Shown in pieces: positions 7,153 through 16,194 of a DNA stretch of 42,187 bases. Position 1 is the stretch's first letter. The number at the start of each line of letters is the position of its first letter. This DNA is from Bacteroidetes bacterium HGW-Bacteroidetes-17. GTDB taxonomy: Bacteria > Bacteroidota > Bacteroidia > Bacteroidales > GCA-2711565. The notes beneath the pieces are model-generated. The model saw only the letters and a list, made by a program, of their open reading frames with translations. It was not told the DNA's origin and searched no databases. The translations under genes and the position numbers were made by a program. Location: positions 1 to 42,187 of the forward strand of contig PHDM01000013.1 of NCBI GenBank assembly GCA_002840985.1, in the 5' to 3' direction.

Positions 7153-9327
7153 ATGATGATAAGTGAAGATCGTAGGTCGAAAGTTAATGAGAAATACCTT
7201 GAATTAATTGAAGCTTGCAATAAGTTTGCCACAGAAACAGAGTTAAGGAAAATTGCAAAAGCTTATGAATTAGCCTATAAAGCTGAAGTTCGCGATCTCG
7301 ATAATTCCAAAGGATTAGATATTTATCATGCAATCGAAATATCCCTCATTGAAGTTAATGAAATGGGATTGGGGGCTGTAGCTGTGGTTAGCACATTGCT
7401 TCATAATCTTTACGAAAATAAAGAAATTTCTCAGTCGGAAATTCAAAAAAAATTTGATAAAAACGTTGCAGGAATATTAGCAGGATTTAACAGAATATCT
7501 AATCTGCAAACAACCAAGCTTTCGGTTCAGTCTGAAAATTTCAGAAAGCTTTTTCTGACTTTAATTGATGATATCAGGGTTATCTTGATTAAAATCTCGC
7601 ATCGTCTTTTCGATATCCGGAATTATGAGAAATTGCCTTTAGAAAAGCAATCCATATATCTTGACGAAGTCATTCATATTTATATTCCCATTGCTCACCG
7701 TCTAGGGCTTTATAAGATCAAATCTGATTTGGAAGAGCTCACCATGAAATATTCACATCCTGAGGTTTATCAGTCACTCATGGAGAAAATACAGTCGAGC
7801 AAAACAAAACAAAAGTCATTTCTACAACATTTTATTAACCCGATACAGCGCGAATTGACCGTTCAGGGTATTGATTGTGAATTTAAAAGTCGGCCAAAGT
7901 CTGTCTATTCACTATGGACTAAAATGAAACGCCAAAATGTTGAATTCGAGGAGGTATTTGATATTTTTGCGGTACGAATCATCACAAATAGTGAACTCAA
8001 AAAAGAAAAGGAAGATTGCTGGAGAGTTTATTCCATTGTCACAAATATCTATTCACCGAATCCAAAAAGGCTCCGGGATTGGATCACTACTCCAAAAGCT
8101 ACCGGTTATGAATCTTTACATACAACAGTGAAGGATCCAAACAATAAATGGGTGGAAGTTCAGATTCGATCAAAACGTATGGATGAAAATGCGGAAAAAG
8201 GACTTGCTGCTCACTGGCGTTATAAAGGTTTTGGTACAAAAAAAGATTCGGAAAGCTGGCTAGAGCAGGTACGTGATATTTTAGAAAATCCTAATCAAAT
8301 CTATTTTGATGAAGAACTGATAGATCAGAAAAAACGTTCGAATGATAAGATTTTTATTTTCACACCTCAAGGTGATTTGAAGCAATTACCCATTGGATCA
8401 ACAGTATTGGATTTTGCTTTTGAAATTCATACAAATATTGGGTCAACATGCAGCGGTGCTAAAGTAAATGGTAAGGTAGTTCCCATCCGGTATATTCTTA
8501 ACAATGGTGATGAAGTTGAAATAATAACCGGTAAAAATCAAAAACCAAAACTTGATTGGCTGAATTTTGTAATCACAAATAAAGCGAAAGGAAGAATTAA
8601 AAGAGCCCTCCTTGAAGAAAAGTATAAGGAGGCCGAAGTTGGAAATGAAATTATTCGCAGAAAATTTAAAAGTTGGAAAATTTCCTATAATGAGGAAAAT
8701 ATAGATAAAATAATTAAGCAATTTAAGTTTAAAACTTCGGTAGATTTCTTTTATTCTGTTGCGACCGAGAAAATTGATCTTGCGAAAATTCGCAAATTTT
8801 TAGAAGGCGAAGATGTTTCAGAAATTAAAGAAAAACAAGAATTACCTGTAGAATTAGTAAAAGTATCTGAAAAGGACAAAAGTGACTATTTGATGATAAA
8901 TGATAAGCTGAAAAACGTGAATCATTCATTGGCAAAGTGTTGTAACCCAATTTCAGGTGATGCTGTTTTTGGTTTTGTGACTGTTGGGAAGGGAATTACC
9001 ATTCATAGGGTAAATTGTCCGAATGCCGCTCAAATGCTAGAAAAATATAGTTATCGGGTTATTGAAGTAAAATGGCAAGATGCCGAAGCGCCCACTTACA
9101 TTACTAATGTTAAAGTTGTGGGTACGGATACAATTGGCATTATTGGCGAACTCACTGATGTCATTTCCAAAGATCTTAAAGTCAATATGCTGTCATTTAA
9201 AGTTGAAACAGGGAAAGGGCAATTCGAAGCAAAAATCAAGGTCCAGGTAAGAAATAACGAACATTTGGATGAGCTGTTGCATAAACTTGTAAAAGTAAAA
9301 GGGATCAGTAAGGCAAGTAGAGTTTAA
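7153..9327 (+). CDS. relA: RelA/SpoT-family (p)ppGpp synthetase with degenerate hydrolase domain
   Basis: This 724-residue long RSH enzyme transfers pyrophosphate from ATP to GTP or GDP to make (p)ppGpp. Domain order: HD-hydrolase region (about 30-190), synthetase (about 225-355; RPKS 247-250, Asp270 in FDIFAVR, GYESLHT from 318, Glu335 in VEVQIRS), TGS (about 400-460), helical linker, zinc-finger-like CCNPISGD motif (about 645), and ACT (about 670-724). The hydrolase site is altered: His59 remains, but the HD pair is His84-Asn85, the following ED is Glu88-Asn89, and the later metal-binding Asp is His150. Hydrolysis is therefore probably lost, as in E. coli RelA. The RXKD-type loop reads RLRD. 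A TAACTTTA box at 7141-7148 is too near the ATG to be trusted as promoter. The stop overlaps that of the convergent gene. Confidence 0.92.
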   Translation: MMISEDRRSKVNEKYLELIEACNKFATETELRKIAKAYELAYKAEVRDLDNSKGLDIYHAIEISLIEVNEMGLGAVAVVSTLLHNLYENKEISQSEIQKKFDKNVAGILAGFNRISNLQTTKLSVQSENFRKLFLTLIDDIRVILIKISHRLFDIRNYEKLPLEKQSIYLDEVIHIYIPIAHRLGLYKIKSDLEELTMKYSHPEVYQSLMEKIQSSKTKQKSFLQHFINPIQRELTVQGIDCEFKSRPKSVYSLWTKMKRQNVEFEEVFDIFAVRIITNSELKKEKEDCWRVYSIVTNIYSPNPKRLRDWITTPKATGYESLHTTVKDPNNKWVEVQIRSKRMDENAEKGLAAHWRYKGFGTKKDSESWLEQVRDILENPNQIYFDEELIDQKKRSNDKIFIFTPQGDLKQLPIGSTVLDFAFEIHTNIGSTCSGAKVNGKVVPIRYILNNGDEVEIITGKNQKPKLDWLNFVITNKAKGRIKRALLEEKYKEAEVGNEIIRRKFKSWKISYNEENIDKIIKQFKFKTSVDFFYSVATEKIDLAKIRKFLEGEDVSEIKEKQELPVELVKVSEKDKSDYLMINDKLKNVNHSLAKCCNPISGDAVFGFVTVGKGITIHRVNCPNAAQMLEKYSYRVIEVKWQDAEAPTYITNVKVVGTDTIGIIGELTDVISKDLKVNMLSFKVETGKGQFEAKIKVQVRNNEHLDELLHKLVKVKGISKASRV

Positions 9328-10205
9328 TTTTTCTTTCCGGTAATATATTCCATTAGCCTTTTTCCATGAACGGCAAAACGTTGTTTAAACGCTTCCCATA
9401 TTCCGCCATCAAATACAATCCTCCGTGACGAAGTAATCACAACAGCCCTTGGGTTGCTAACCAATCTTAGTTTCCCCTTTTTTTGAAGGTTTAAAGCCAT
9501 TGTTCCATCTTCCGATTCTTCGGTAAAATACTTACTATCTTTAGTATTATTATATACCCGAACATTTTTTACTTTAAATCCACCAGTAGTTCTGCCAACC
9601 TCTGTTACCAAACCCATGGTGAATCCCATTACATTCAGGAATTCACGGTTACGCATGCGGATTCTAACTAAAACGCCAACAATTCTTTCATAAATCCACA
9701 TCGAAAACCTACTTACTCCCACTGGAGGTATGAAAGCGTATCTTCCGTATACACCCATTATTTTCTGATTCCGCTCCATTGGTTTGATCATTAAATCAAT
9801 CCACTTTGGTGGATATAAGGTATCAGAATCCGCGCATAAATGATACTTGCCTTTACAATTATCCAAACCACATTGTCGGGCATGAGAAGTTCCTTGTTTT
9901 GGCTCAAAATAATTTCTCACGCCTAATTCTTCAAGCAACCTTTGTGTGTTATCTGTTGAATTATTGTTTATTACTACTATTTCAACTTCATTTTTCGTTG
10001 TACTTGAAGCTAAAGATGATAGTGTACGAAAAATATTATCAGCCTCATTCCAGGCAGGAATTACTACAGAAACCAACGGATTGTCAGACTTAAACTTTTT
10101 AATTCTATTCTTGATATCGGTTAATTCTTCAATAGATAAATCAGTATATTTCTTGTTTGAATATAAATGAGGTTTAATCCATTTTGGAAGACTTATTCCT
10201 ATCAT
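9324..10205 (-). CDS. Family 2 glycosyltransferase (GT-A fold)
   Basis: This cytoplasmic GT2 protein of 293 residues presumably adds a sugar from a nucleotide-sugar donor to the lipid-linked repeat unit. The nucleotide-binding start is VSVVIPAWNEADNI at about residues 45-58. The strand before the metal site carries INNNSTDNT, and the DxD is Asp126-Ser-Asp128 in LCADSDTLYPP. The C-terminus is basic with no clear membrane helix. Donor and acceptor cannot be read. It is the last gene of a three-gene minus-strand group with two methyltransferases. Its TAA and that of the relA gene share a TTAA palindrome, a four-base convergent overlap. Confidence 0.87.
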   Translation of the reverse strand: MIGISLPKWIKPHLYSNKKYTDLSIEELTDIKNRIKKFKSDNPLVSVVIPAWNEADNIFRTLSSLASSTTKNEVEIVVINNNSTDNTQRLLEELGVRNYFEPKQGTSHARQCGLDNCKGKYHLCADSDTLYPPKWIDLMIKPMERNQKIMGVYGRYAFIPPVGVSRFSMWIYERIVGVLVRIRMRNREFLNVMGFTMGLVTEVGRTTGGFKVKNVRVYNNTKDSKYFTEESEDGTMALNLQKKGKLRLVSNPRAVVITSSRRIVFDGGIWEAFKQRFAVHGKRLMEYITGKKN

Positions 10206-10243
10206 ATATGAATTGATGCTTTGTGTAAATATATAAAATTAGG

Positions 10244-11041
10244 CTAATTTAGTAATTTAAAAGCATGATATAAACTCTGCTGAGGTTCTATTTTATATTC
10301 CAACGATTTAATATAATTATTTAACTCATTGATGTCGTAAGAATCATAAGTTGGTTCATAAATGATGTGTTCAAATTTCTTGCTTAAATCAAGATTCAAC
10401 GATTTAATAATTGGGAATTCGGCTCCTTCACAATCCAATTTTAATAAATCACATTTATTATTTTGTGTGTTTGCTTTAATCGCTTCGGCTAATGTCACCA
10501 TTTCAATTTCAACAAAATTTTTGCTTACATTTTCAGAAAAAATACTATGCCCTCCAATGTTAGTAGGGTGAATAAATAATTTACTTTTCCCTGATTGATC
10601 ACTAACAGCAATAGGTAAAACATGAACATCCGATAATGTATTCATTTTAATGGTCTCATTCAACTGATTGATGCATGGTGGGTATGGTTCAAAACAATAA
10701 ACTTTGGAATTGGGATACAATTGTTTCATCCTCAATGCAAAAAATCCGGTATTTGCCCCAACATCAAAAATCACGGGATTATCTACATTGAACTCTATAT
10801 CGTAGCATTTGTCGATAAAAATTTCCGTATAAATATAAAACGACATAAAATCATAAATCTTGATACGCTTCCCATCTTTAAATTTTAAGGTAATGATAAG
10901 GTTCTTAAAAACAGGGAATAATTTAAGTATGCAACCTATATAAAATGAACTCGGATTTCTTAATGTTTTCCAATGCTTTTTAATATACACCATTGAGGTG
11001 AATTGATTAAATAACCAATTTAATTTAAATGAACCTTTCAT
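10244..11041 (-). CDS. FkbM-family SAM-dependent methyltransferase
   Basis: This 265-residue protein has the FkbM domain, which O-methylates small molecules and often sugars in polysaccharide loci. The SAM-binding motif is VIFDVGANTGFFALRM at about residues 90-105, followed by YCFEPYPPCINQLN (acidic loop contacting the SAM ribose) and LLKLDCEGAEF near residue 204, the conserved xxDxEGxE motif of the family. The N-terminal ninety residues are basic and aromatic and may contact the membrane or the lipid-linked glycan. It sits 38 bases upstream of the GT2 gene and 27 bases after the next methyltransferase, so all three are probably one transcript. A second, diverged FkbM gene lies at 20416. Confidence 0.88.
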   Translation of the reverse strand: MKGSFKLNWLFNQFTSMVYIKKHWKTLRNPSSFYIGCILKLFPVFKNLIITLKFKDGKRIKIYDFMSFYIYTEIFIDKCYDIEFNVDNPVIFDVGANTGFFALRMKQLYPNSKVYCFEPYPPCINQLNETIKMNTLSDVHVLPIAVSDQSGKSKLFIHPTNIGGHSIFSENVSKNFVEIEMVTLAEAIKANTQNNKCDLLKLDCEGAEFPIIKSLNLDLSKKFEHIIYEPTYDSYDINELNNYIKSLEYKIEPQQSLYHAFKLLN

Positions 11042-11068
11042 CTTACCGTTTTCAAATCTATCATTATT

Positions 11069-11671
11069 TTAGTTTTTTCGGGCAAGTGCCCATACCACGA
11101 CTGGGAAATAGGCCTGGTTTTTTAACGACCCAAACCAACCCCTTGGAGCCCAACCTCGGTGCAGGTTTGCCCTGACACAACTTTTATTCCCCCACGAATC
11201 GGTAATAATATTTTCCAGTTCAAAACCACATTCATTCAAAAAATATTTCATACCTGTTTCAGTCCAACGAGTACAATCTTCAGGCATGGGATGGATTTTG
11301 ATTAAAAATGGGGTTGCCACCAAAAAATAACCTCCGGGCTTTAACATTTCATAAACATTTTTTGCTGCACGATATGGATATAATAAGTGCTCAAAAATCT
11401 GATCTGCAATAATTAAATCAAATTGCTTATCCAGCTTATCTTTACAAATATCAAACTCCGGATATTGAGTTGCCAAATACGACTTAAAACCCAGATGCTG
11501 CCAGTTGTCGGCACCCGATATTTCGAGCGTGTCCAATTTTTCCGGATGCAGTTGGCTTAACAGAGCATAACATTTTCTGTACATGATCGTTCTAACCCAT
11601 TGTTTATGATCATATCGGATAAACTTAAGTATTGGTATGATTTTTTCTTTATTATTTTGTAGCCAACCCAT
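11069..11671 (-). CDS. Class I SAM-dependent methyltransferase (Methyltransf_11 type)
   Basis: This small class I methyltransferase has 200 residues from the ATG at 11671. The SAM-binding strand is degenerate (LDTLEISGADNW in place of a GxGxG loop). The rest is typical: FDLIIADQIFEHLLYPYRAA, with the His that follows the catalytic strand, and YEMLKPGGYFLVATPF. The C-terminal half is Trp-rich. The frame also opens at a TTG (11683) four residues earlier; the ATG is preferred. It is the first gene of the minus-strand triplet, divergent from the plus-strand glycosyltransferase run. The substrate is unknown, and sugar or nucleotide-sugar methylation is inferred from context. Confidence 0.82.
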   Translation of the reverse strand: MGWLQNNKEKIIPILKFIRYDHKQWVRTIMYRKCYALLSQLHPEKLDTLEISGADNWQHLGFKSYLATQYPEFDICKDKLDKQFDLIIADQIFEHLLYPYRAAKNVYEMLKPGGYFLVATPFLIKIHPMPEDCTRWTETGMKYFLNECGFELENIITDSWGNKSCVRANLHRGWAPRGWFGSLKNQAYFPVVVWALARKN

Positions 11672-11852
11672 AAGAAAGTTCAATTAATATATTAAGGTAA
11701 TCTAAATTTAGTCTTTATTTAGTAATGTTAAAAATAAAAAAAAATCAGTACTTTTTAATCATTACATTCAATTGCAATTTATCTTAAAATCGAGGCATAT
11801 TCTGCATTGAGGATATTTACTAAATTTACATAACAAAAATCTCATAGTACGG

Positions 11853-12752
11853 ATGGACAATACCCCGCTGGTCAGCATTATTACAGTGAACTATAACAGG
11901 TTACAAGATACAATAGAATTGTTGGAATCGTTAGGCAAAATTTATTATTCAAATATTGAACTAATTCTCATCGACAATGGATCAGATGATGACCTGAATT
12001 TATTAGAACGAAAATTTTCAAATTTAAAACTAATCAAAAATAAAAAAAACTTAGGGTTCGCAGCAGCCAATAATATCGGAATTAAACTAGCCAAGGGTAA
12101 GTACATTTTATTAATAAATAATGATGTCATTGTTACTCCAGAATTTTTAACATACCTAGTTCAGAAACTTGAACAGGATCAAAGCATTGGAATTGTTAGT
12201 CCGAAAATATATTATTATTATAAACCTAATATGATTCAATATGCCGGATTTACTGATATCAACCCAATAACAATTCGCAATAAAGGTATTGGGTTCAATG
12301 AGCTTGAATCGGGCAAATATGATGAAGAAAAAGAGACTTATTATGCACACGGAGCAGCCTTTTTATTTCGAACTGAACTTATTAAAAAAATAGGGTTTAT
12401 GAGCGAAATATTTTTTCTTTATTACGAAGAAATGGACTGGTGCAAACGAGTAAGAAACAATGGATACAAAATTTATTATATACCTCGATCAATCATTTAT
12501 CATAAAGATTCTGCTACAACGGGAGCCGATAGTCCAATGAAAAGCTATTATTTAAATCGCGGCCGTCTTATCTATATGCGTAGAAATGTAAAATTTCCCT
12601 TATTGATTTTAAGTAGTTTATATCAGGTTTTATTCGCTTTCCCGAAGAATTATCTAAGATTGCTGGTTCAAAAAAAATGGACTCATGCTCAAGCTTATAA
12701 AAATGCATTTATTTGGTTTTATAGGCATTTTTTTTTCAAAAATATTAATTAG
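11853..12752 (+). CDS. Family 2 glycosyltransferase, WbbL-like (tandem pair 1, copy A)
   Basis: This 299-residue GT2 enzyme resembles rhamnosyltransferase-type WbbL proteins. It starts VSIITVNYNRLQDTIELLES, has LILIDNGSDDD, the NLGFAAANNIGI signature at about residues 66-77, and Asn89-Asn-Asp91 (LLINNDVIV) at the DxD site. YAHGAAFLFR and FFLYYEEMDWCKRVR in the second half are typical of the subfamily. It ends with a hydrophobic and basic segment likely to sit on the membrane. It is a tandem paralogue of the next gene: over the stretch from VSPKI to YAHGAA plus three residues, 31 of 58 aligned positions are identical. It heads the plus-strand run after a 181-base divergent gap. Confidence 0.88.
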   Translation: MDNTPLVSIITVNYNRLQDTIELLESLGKIYYSNIELILIDNGSDDDLNLLERKFSNLKLIKNKKNLGFAAANNIGIKLAKGKYILLINNDVIVTPEFLTYLVQKLEQDQSIGIVSPKIYYYYKPNMIQYAGFTDINPITIRNKGIGFNELESGKYDEEKETYYAHGAAFLFRTELIKKIGFMSEIFFLYYEEMDWCKRVRNNGYKIYYIPRSIIYHKDSATTGADSPMKSYYLNRGRLIYMRRNVKFPLLILSSLYQVLFAFPKNYLRLLVQKKWTHAQAYKNAFIWFYRHFFFKNIN

Positions 12753-12819
12753 CGATCGGTTTTAAATTTGATCATGATAGTAGATTATAGTATCTTGCCA
12801 ACAAATCACACTAGGCTAT

Positions 12820-13755
12820 ATGATCCCCAAAAAGAGGCGAACTGAATATCCGCTTATTTCAATAATAACAGTTAACTATAACCATTCGGAGGTTACTTGT
12901 GAACTCATTGAATCCTTGAATAAAATTTCGTATCCAAATATTGAAATTATTGTAATTGATAATTGTTCGCCAGACGATGATCCCAAGCTAATTAAAAGAA
13001 GGTTTCCTAATATTATACTGGTTGAGAACCCTATTAATTACGGTTTTGCAGCCGGCAACAATTATGGCTTGATGAGAGCTCAAGGGAAATATGTTTTATT
13101 GCTTAATAATGACACTGTTGTTGCTGAAAATTTTATCGAACCTTTATTAGAGAAACTGGAATCTGACCAATCAATTGGTGCCGTTAGCCCAAAAATTAGA
13201 TTTTTCCACACTCCCGACACGATTCAGTATGCCGGATATACGCCTATTGATAGTCGGACCATGCGTAATTTTTCTATCGGATATAACGAAGTTGATAAAG
13301 GGCAGTACGATTTTGACAGGGAAACAGCTTATGCGCATGGAGCAGCCATGATGGTTCCAATGGAAATTGTCAAGCAAATCGGGATGATGTCCTATATTTT
13401 CTTTTTGTATTATGAAGAAGCCGACTGGTGTGCCCGAATCTATAACGCCGGTTATAAAATGTTTTATGTTCATAATTCTCTGATATATCATAAAGAATCC
13501 ATATCGACCGGAAAATTGAGCCCAATGAAAATATACTATCTGAACAGAAATCGTCTGGTATTCATGAGAAGAAATATCAAAGGAAAAGATTTTTACATAG
13601 GGATTTTCTATCAGCTATTCATTGCTATACCAAAAAATGCACTTAAATTTTTCTTTAAAGGGAAGTTCCAGCTTTTCCATGCCTATAATAGGGCAATTGG
13701 TTGGCATTTAAAAAATCTATTTAATAAGGAAATACATGAGAACCCCATGTTGTAA
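12820..13755 (+). CDS. Family 2 glycosyltransferase, WbbL-like (tandem pair 1, copy B)
   Basis: This 311-residue GT2 paralogue of the preceding gene has the same blocks in order: ISIITVNYNHSEVT, IIVIDNCSPDDD, NYGFAAGNNYGL, LLLNNDTVV at the metal site, AYAHGAAMMV and FFLYYEEADWCARIY. The start MIPKKRRTEYPL adds a short basic leader. The two copies have clearly diverged, mostly outside the core, so they probably use different acceptors or linkages while sharing donor chemistry (inference). It is separated by 67 bases from copy A and 45 from the next gene, with no terminator seen. Confidence 0.88.
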   Translation: MIPKKRRTEYPLISIITVNYNHSEVTCELIESLNKISYPNIEIIVIDNCSPDDDPKLIKRRFPNIILVENPINYGFAAGNNYGLMRAQGKYVLLLNNDTVVAENFIEPLLEKLESDQSIGAVSPKIRFFHTPDTIQYAGYTPIDSRTMRNFSIGYNEVDKGQYDFDRETAYAHGAAMMVPMEIVKQIGMMSYIFFLYYEEADWCARIYNAGYKMFYVHNSLIYHKESISTGKLSPMKIYYLNRNRLVFMRRNIKGKDFYIGIFYQLFIAIPKNALKFFFKGKFQLFHAYNRAIGWHLKNLFNKEIHENPML

Positions 13756-13800
13756 TATCTTTTATTTCGTAATTTTATTCAAATATTCGAGAAAGCACAA

Positions 13801-15012
13801 ATGATAATAATAACCATATTACAGTTAATAATCCTCCTATACTTGGGGCTGGCCTCATTATACATATTTGTATTTGCCCTTGCTTCTTTTTTTTACAAAG
13901 AAAAAAAAGGCATAGATACTGATAAAAAAAGAAAGTTTTTAGTACTCATTCCGGCCTACAAGGAGGATATTGTTATTGTTGATGTGGCAAAGGAATCATT
14001 AAATCAGGACTACCCAAGTGAATTATATGATGTATTTGTTCTGGCTGATCAACTTCAAAAATCAACAATTGAAAAAATTAAGGCTTTTTTTGTAAATGTA
14101 ATTGAAGTTTCTTTTGCAATTAGTACAAAGGCAAAGTCTATTAACGAGGGCCTTAGATTAGCTGGTGAAGGCTATGATGCAGTTGTAATTCTGGATGCAG
14201 ATAATTTAATGGATCCCAACTTTATTAGCCGTTCCAATGCATTAATGAATTCGGGAATTGAAGTAATACAAGGACATCGTGTTGCAAAAAACATGGACAC
14301 CCATTTTTCTATTCTGGATGCAATAAGCGAAGAAATTAATAATAGTATTTTCAGAAAGGGGCACGTTACTATGGGTTTATCAGCAGCACTAATAGGTTCC
14401 GGAATGGTCATTGAATACCATATTTTTAGAAAAATAATGGCAAAAGCCGACACATTTGCTGAGGATAAAGAACTTGAATTTAAATTAATATTGAATAAAC
14501 ATTCGATTGAGTATTTAGATAGCGTATATATTTATGATGAGAAAGTTAGCAAACCAGAGGTCTTTGTAAAACAACGTTCTCGTTGGCTTGCATTTCAACT
14601 AATTTATGCAAAGAGATTTGTTTTTGACGCTTTTGTCGAATTATTTGTTCGGGGTAATGTTGATTTCTTCGACAAAGTAATGCAACAACTTCTCCTGCCC
14701 CGTATCATCATACTGGGGTTGACTTTTATTATTAGTTTAGTTTCCCTGTTGTTTAATTCAGGCTTTTTTTTATATGCCTGGCTTATTCAGGCAGCACTTT
14801 GTTTTCTTGGGATTTTCATGGCTGTCCCTAAACAATTTTATAACCTGGATACACTTAAGGCAGTTTTCAGTCTTCCTCTTGGGTTCATTTTAATGTTTAA
14901 ATCTTTATTTCGATATCAGGACGCAAAAAAGAATTTCGAACCTACACCCCACACTCATTCCGTAATAAATCGCGGAAATTCTGTTGTTAAACCCAAAAAA
15001 TCGAGCCAATGA
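13801..15012 (+). CDS. Membrane GT2 glycosyltransferase with QxxRW motif (tandem pair 2, copy A)
   Basis: This 403-residue membrane glycosyltransferase has an N-terminal transmembrane helix (about 3-31), a GT-A domain starting FLVLIPAYKEDIVI, the metal-binding Asp132-Ala-Asp134 in VILDADN, an ED-rich segment near 221, and QRSRW at 258-262. A C-terminal membrane block (about 300-375) follows. DxD plus QxxRW resembles the processive cellulose/hyaluronan synthase-like group, so this may be a polymerising or membrane-channel glycosyltransferase, although many non-processive EPS enzymes share the motif. The tail is basic (KPKKSSQ). Its stop TGA overlaps the start of copy B in ATGA, so the two are translationally coupled. 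Confidence 0.85.
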   Translation: MIIITILQLIILLYLGLASLYIFVFALASFFYKEKKGIDTDKKRKFLVLIPAYKEDIVIVDVAKESLNQDYPSELYDVFVLADQLQKSTIEKIKAFFVNVIEVSFAISTKAKSINEGLRLAGEGYDAVVILDADNLMDPNFISRSNALMNSGIEVIQGHRVAKNMDTHFSILDAISEEINNSIFRKGHVTMGLSAALIGSGMVIEYHIFRKIMAKADTFAEDKELEFKLILNKHSIEYLDSVYIYDEKVSKPEVFVKQRSRWLAFQLIYAKRFVFDAFVELFVRGNVDFFDKVMQQLLLPRIIILGLTFIISLVSLLFNSGFFLYAWLIQAALCFLGIFMAVPKQFYNLDTLKAVFSLPLGFILMFKSLFRYQDAKKNFEPTPHTHSVINRGNSVVKPKKSSQ

Positions 15013-16175
15013 TTTTTACAGATATTTTACAATACATTTTGATTATCTATTTAGGGCTTTCAAGCTTTTACATTTTCATTTTCGCATTTGCCAGCATTTT
15101 TACAATTCGCCCCAAAATGCCATCATTTAATGCGATGAGAAAATATGCAGTATTGATACCCGGTTACAAAGAAGATCAAGTTATTATTGATGTTGCCGCC
15201 GACGCTTTAAATCAGGATTATCCCAAAGAACTCTATGATGTTATTGTTATTGCAGATTCATTTAAAAAGGAAACCTTAGTTGAACTTTCAAAACTGAATG
15301 TGAGGATTATTGAAGTTAGCTTTGAACTTAGCACAAAGTCAAAAGCACTAAATGCAGCGATGAATGAATTGGGTGATGATTATGATGTAGCTGTTGTTTT
15401 AGATGCAGATAACATTATGCAAACAGATTTTATTTCAAAAGTTAATCGTGCATTTAATCTTGGATTTACGGCTGTACAAGGTCATCGGGTTGCAAAAAAT
15501 ACAAATACAAACTTCGCCGTTCTTGATGCCATAAGTGAAGAAGTTAATAATCGAATTTTCAGAAAAGGTCATCGTGTTTTAGGTTTATCTGCCGCATTAA
15601 TTGGCTCAGGAATGGCCATCGATTATAAGTATTTCAAGAATATGATGAAATCAATTAAAGCTATTGGTGGTTTTGATAAAGAGATTGAATTACAAATTCT
15701 TAAAGAAACACGTATTATTGGCTACCTAGAAGATGCTTTCGTATATGACGAAAAAGTTCAAAAAGCAGAAGTTTTCTCTAACCAAAGAAGAAGGTGGCTG
15801 TCTGCCCAAATTCATTATTTCAGTAAAGATTTTTTAAATTCGGTGAAGCATTTATTCAAATATCGAAATTTTGATTATTTCGATAAAGCAATTCAATTTG
15901 TCCAACCTCCCAGAATTATGCTACTTGGATTGCTTGGCATCATCAACATATTCTCAATACTTTTCAATTCCAATGAATGGATAATGGCATGGCTTTATGT
16001 GTTAGCGGCAGTTATTCTGACATTTATCTTTTCGATTCCAGGCAAATTTTATAATTTAAAAACACTATTTGCGGTCGTTACTTTACCTAAAGCTTTCTTT
16101 TTAATGTTTCTGTCATTATTAAGGGTTAGAGGAGCGAACAAAAAGTTCATTCACACTGAACACACAAGTACTTAA
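15009..16175 (+). CDS. Membrane GT2 glycosyltransferase with QxxRW motif (tandem pair 2, copy B)
   Basis: This 388-residue paralogue of the preceding gene has the same layout: N-terminal helix (about 5-32), YAVLIPGYKEDQVI, Asp132-Ala-Asp134 in VVLDADN, DKEIELQIL near 224, QRRRW, and C-terminal membrane helices (about 295-375). Residues 156-202 of the two proteins match at 36 of 47 positions, much closer than the first pair, which suggests a more recent duplication or stronger constraint. The ATG overlaps the previous stop by four bases. It may work as a heteromer with copy A, an idea raised only by coupling and similarity. Confidence 0.85.
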   Translation: MIFTDILQYILIIYLGLSSFYIFIFAFASIFTIRPKMPSFNAMRKYAVLIPGYKEDQVIIDVAADALNQDYPKELYDVIVIADSFKKETLVELSKLNVRIIEVSFELSTKSKALNAAMNELGDDYDVAVVLDADNIMQTDFISKVNRAFNLGFTAVQGHRVAKNTNTNFAVLDAISEEVNNRIFRKGHRVLGLSAALIGSGMAIDYKYFKNMMKSIKAIGGFDKEIELQILKETRIIGYLEDAFVYDEKVQKAEVFSNQRRRWLSAQIHYFSKDFLNSVKHLFKYRNFDYFDKAIQFVQPPRIMLLGLLGIINIFSILFNSNEWIMAWLYVLAAVILTFIFSIPGKFYNLKTLFAVVTLPKAFFLMFLSLLRVRGANKKFIHTEHTST

Positions 16176-16194
16176 CTAACATAAAGCACTAAAG

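Noticed and set aside
11703-11828. Palindromic TAAATTTA at both ends of the divergent gap (11703-11710 and 11821-11828), as promoter boxes or operators
   Set aside because: An eight-base A/T-only palindrome is frequent by chance here and no -33 element supports promoter function.
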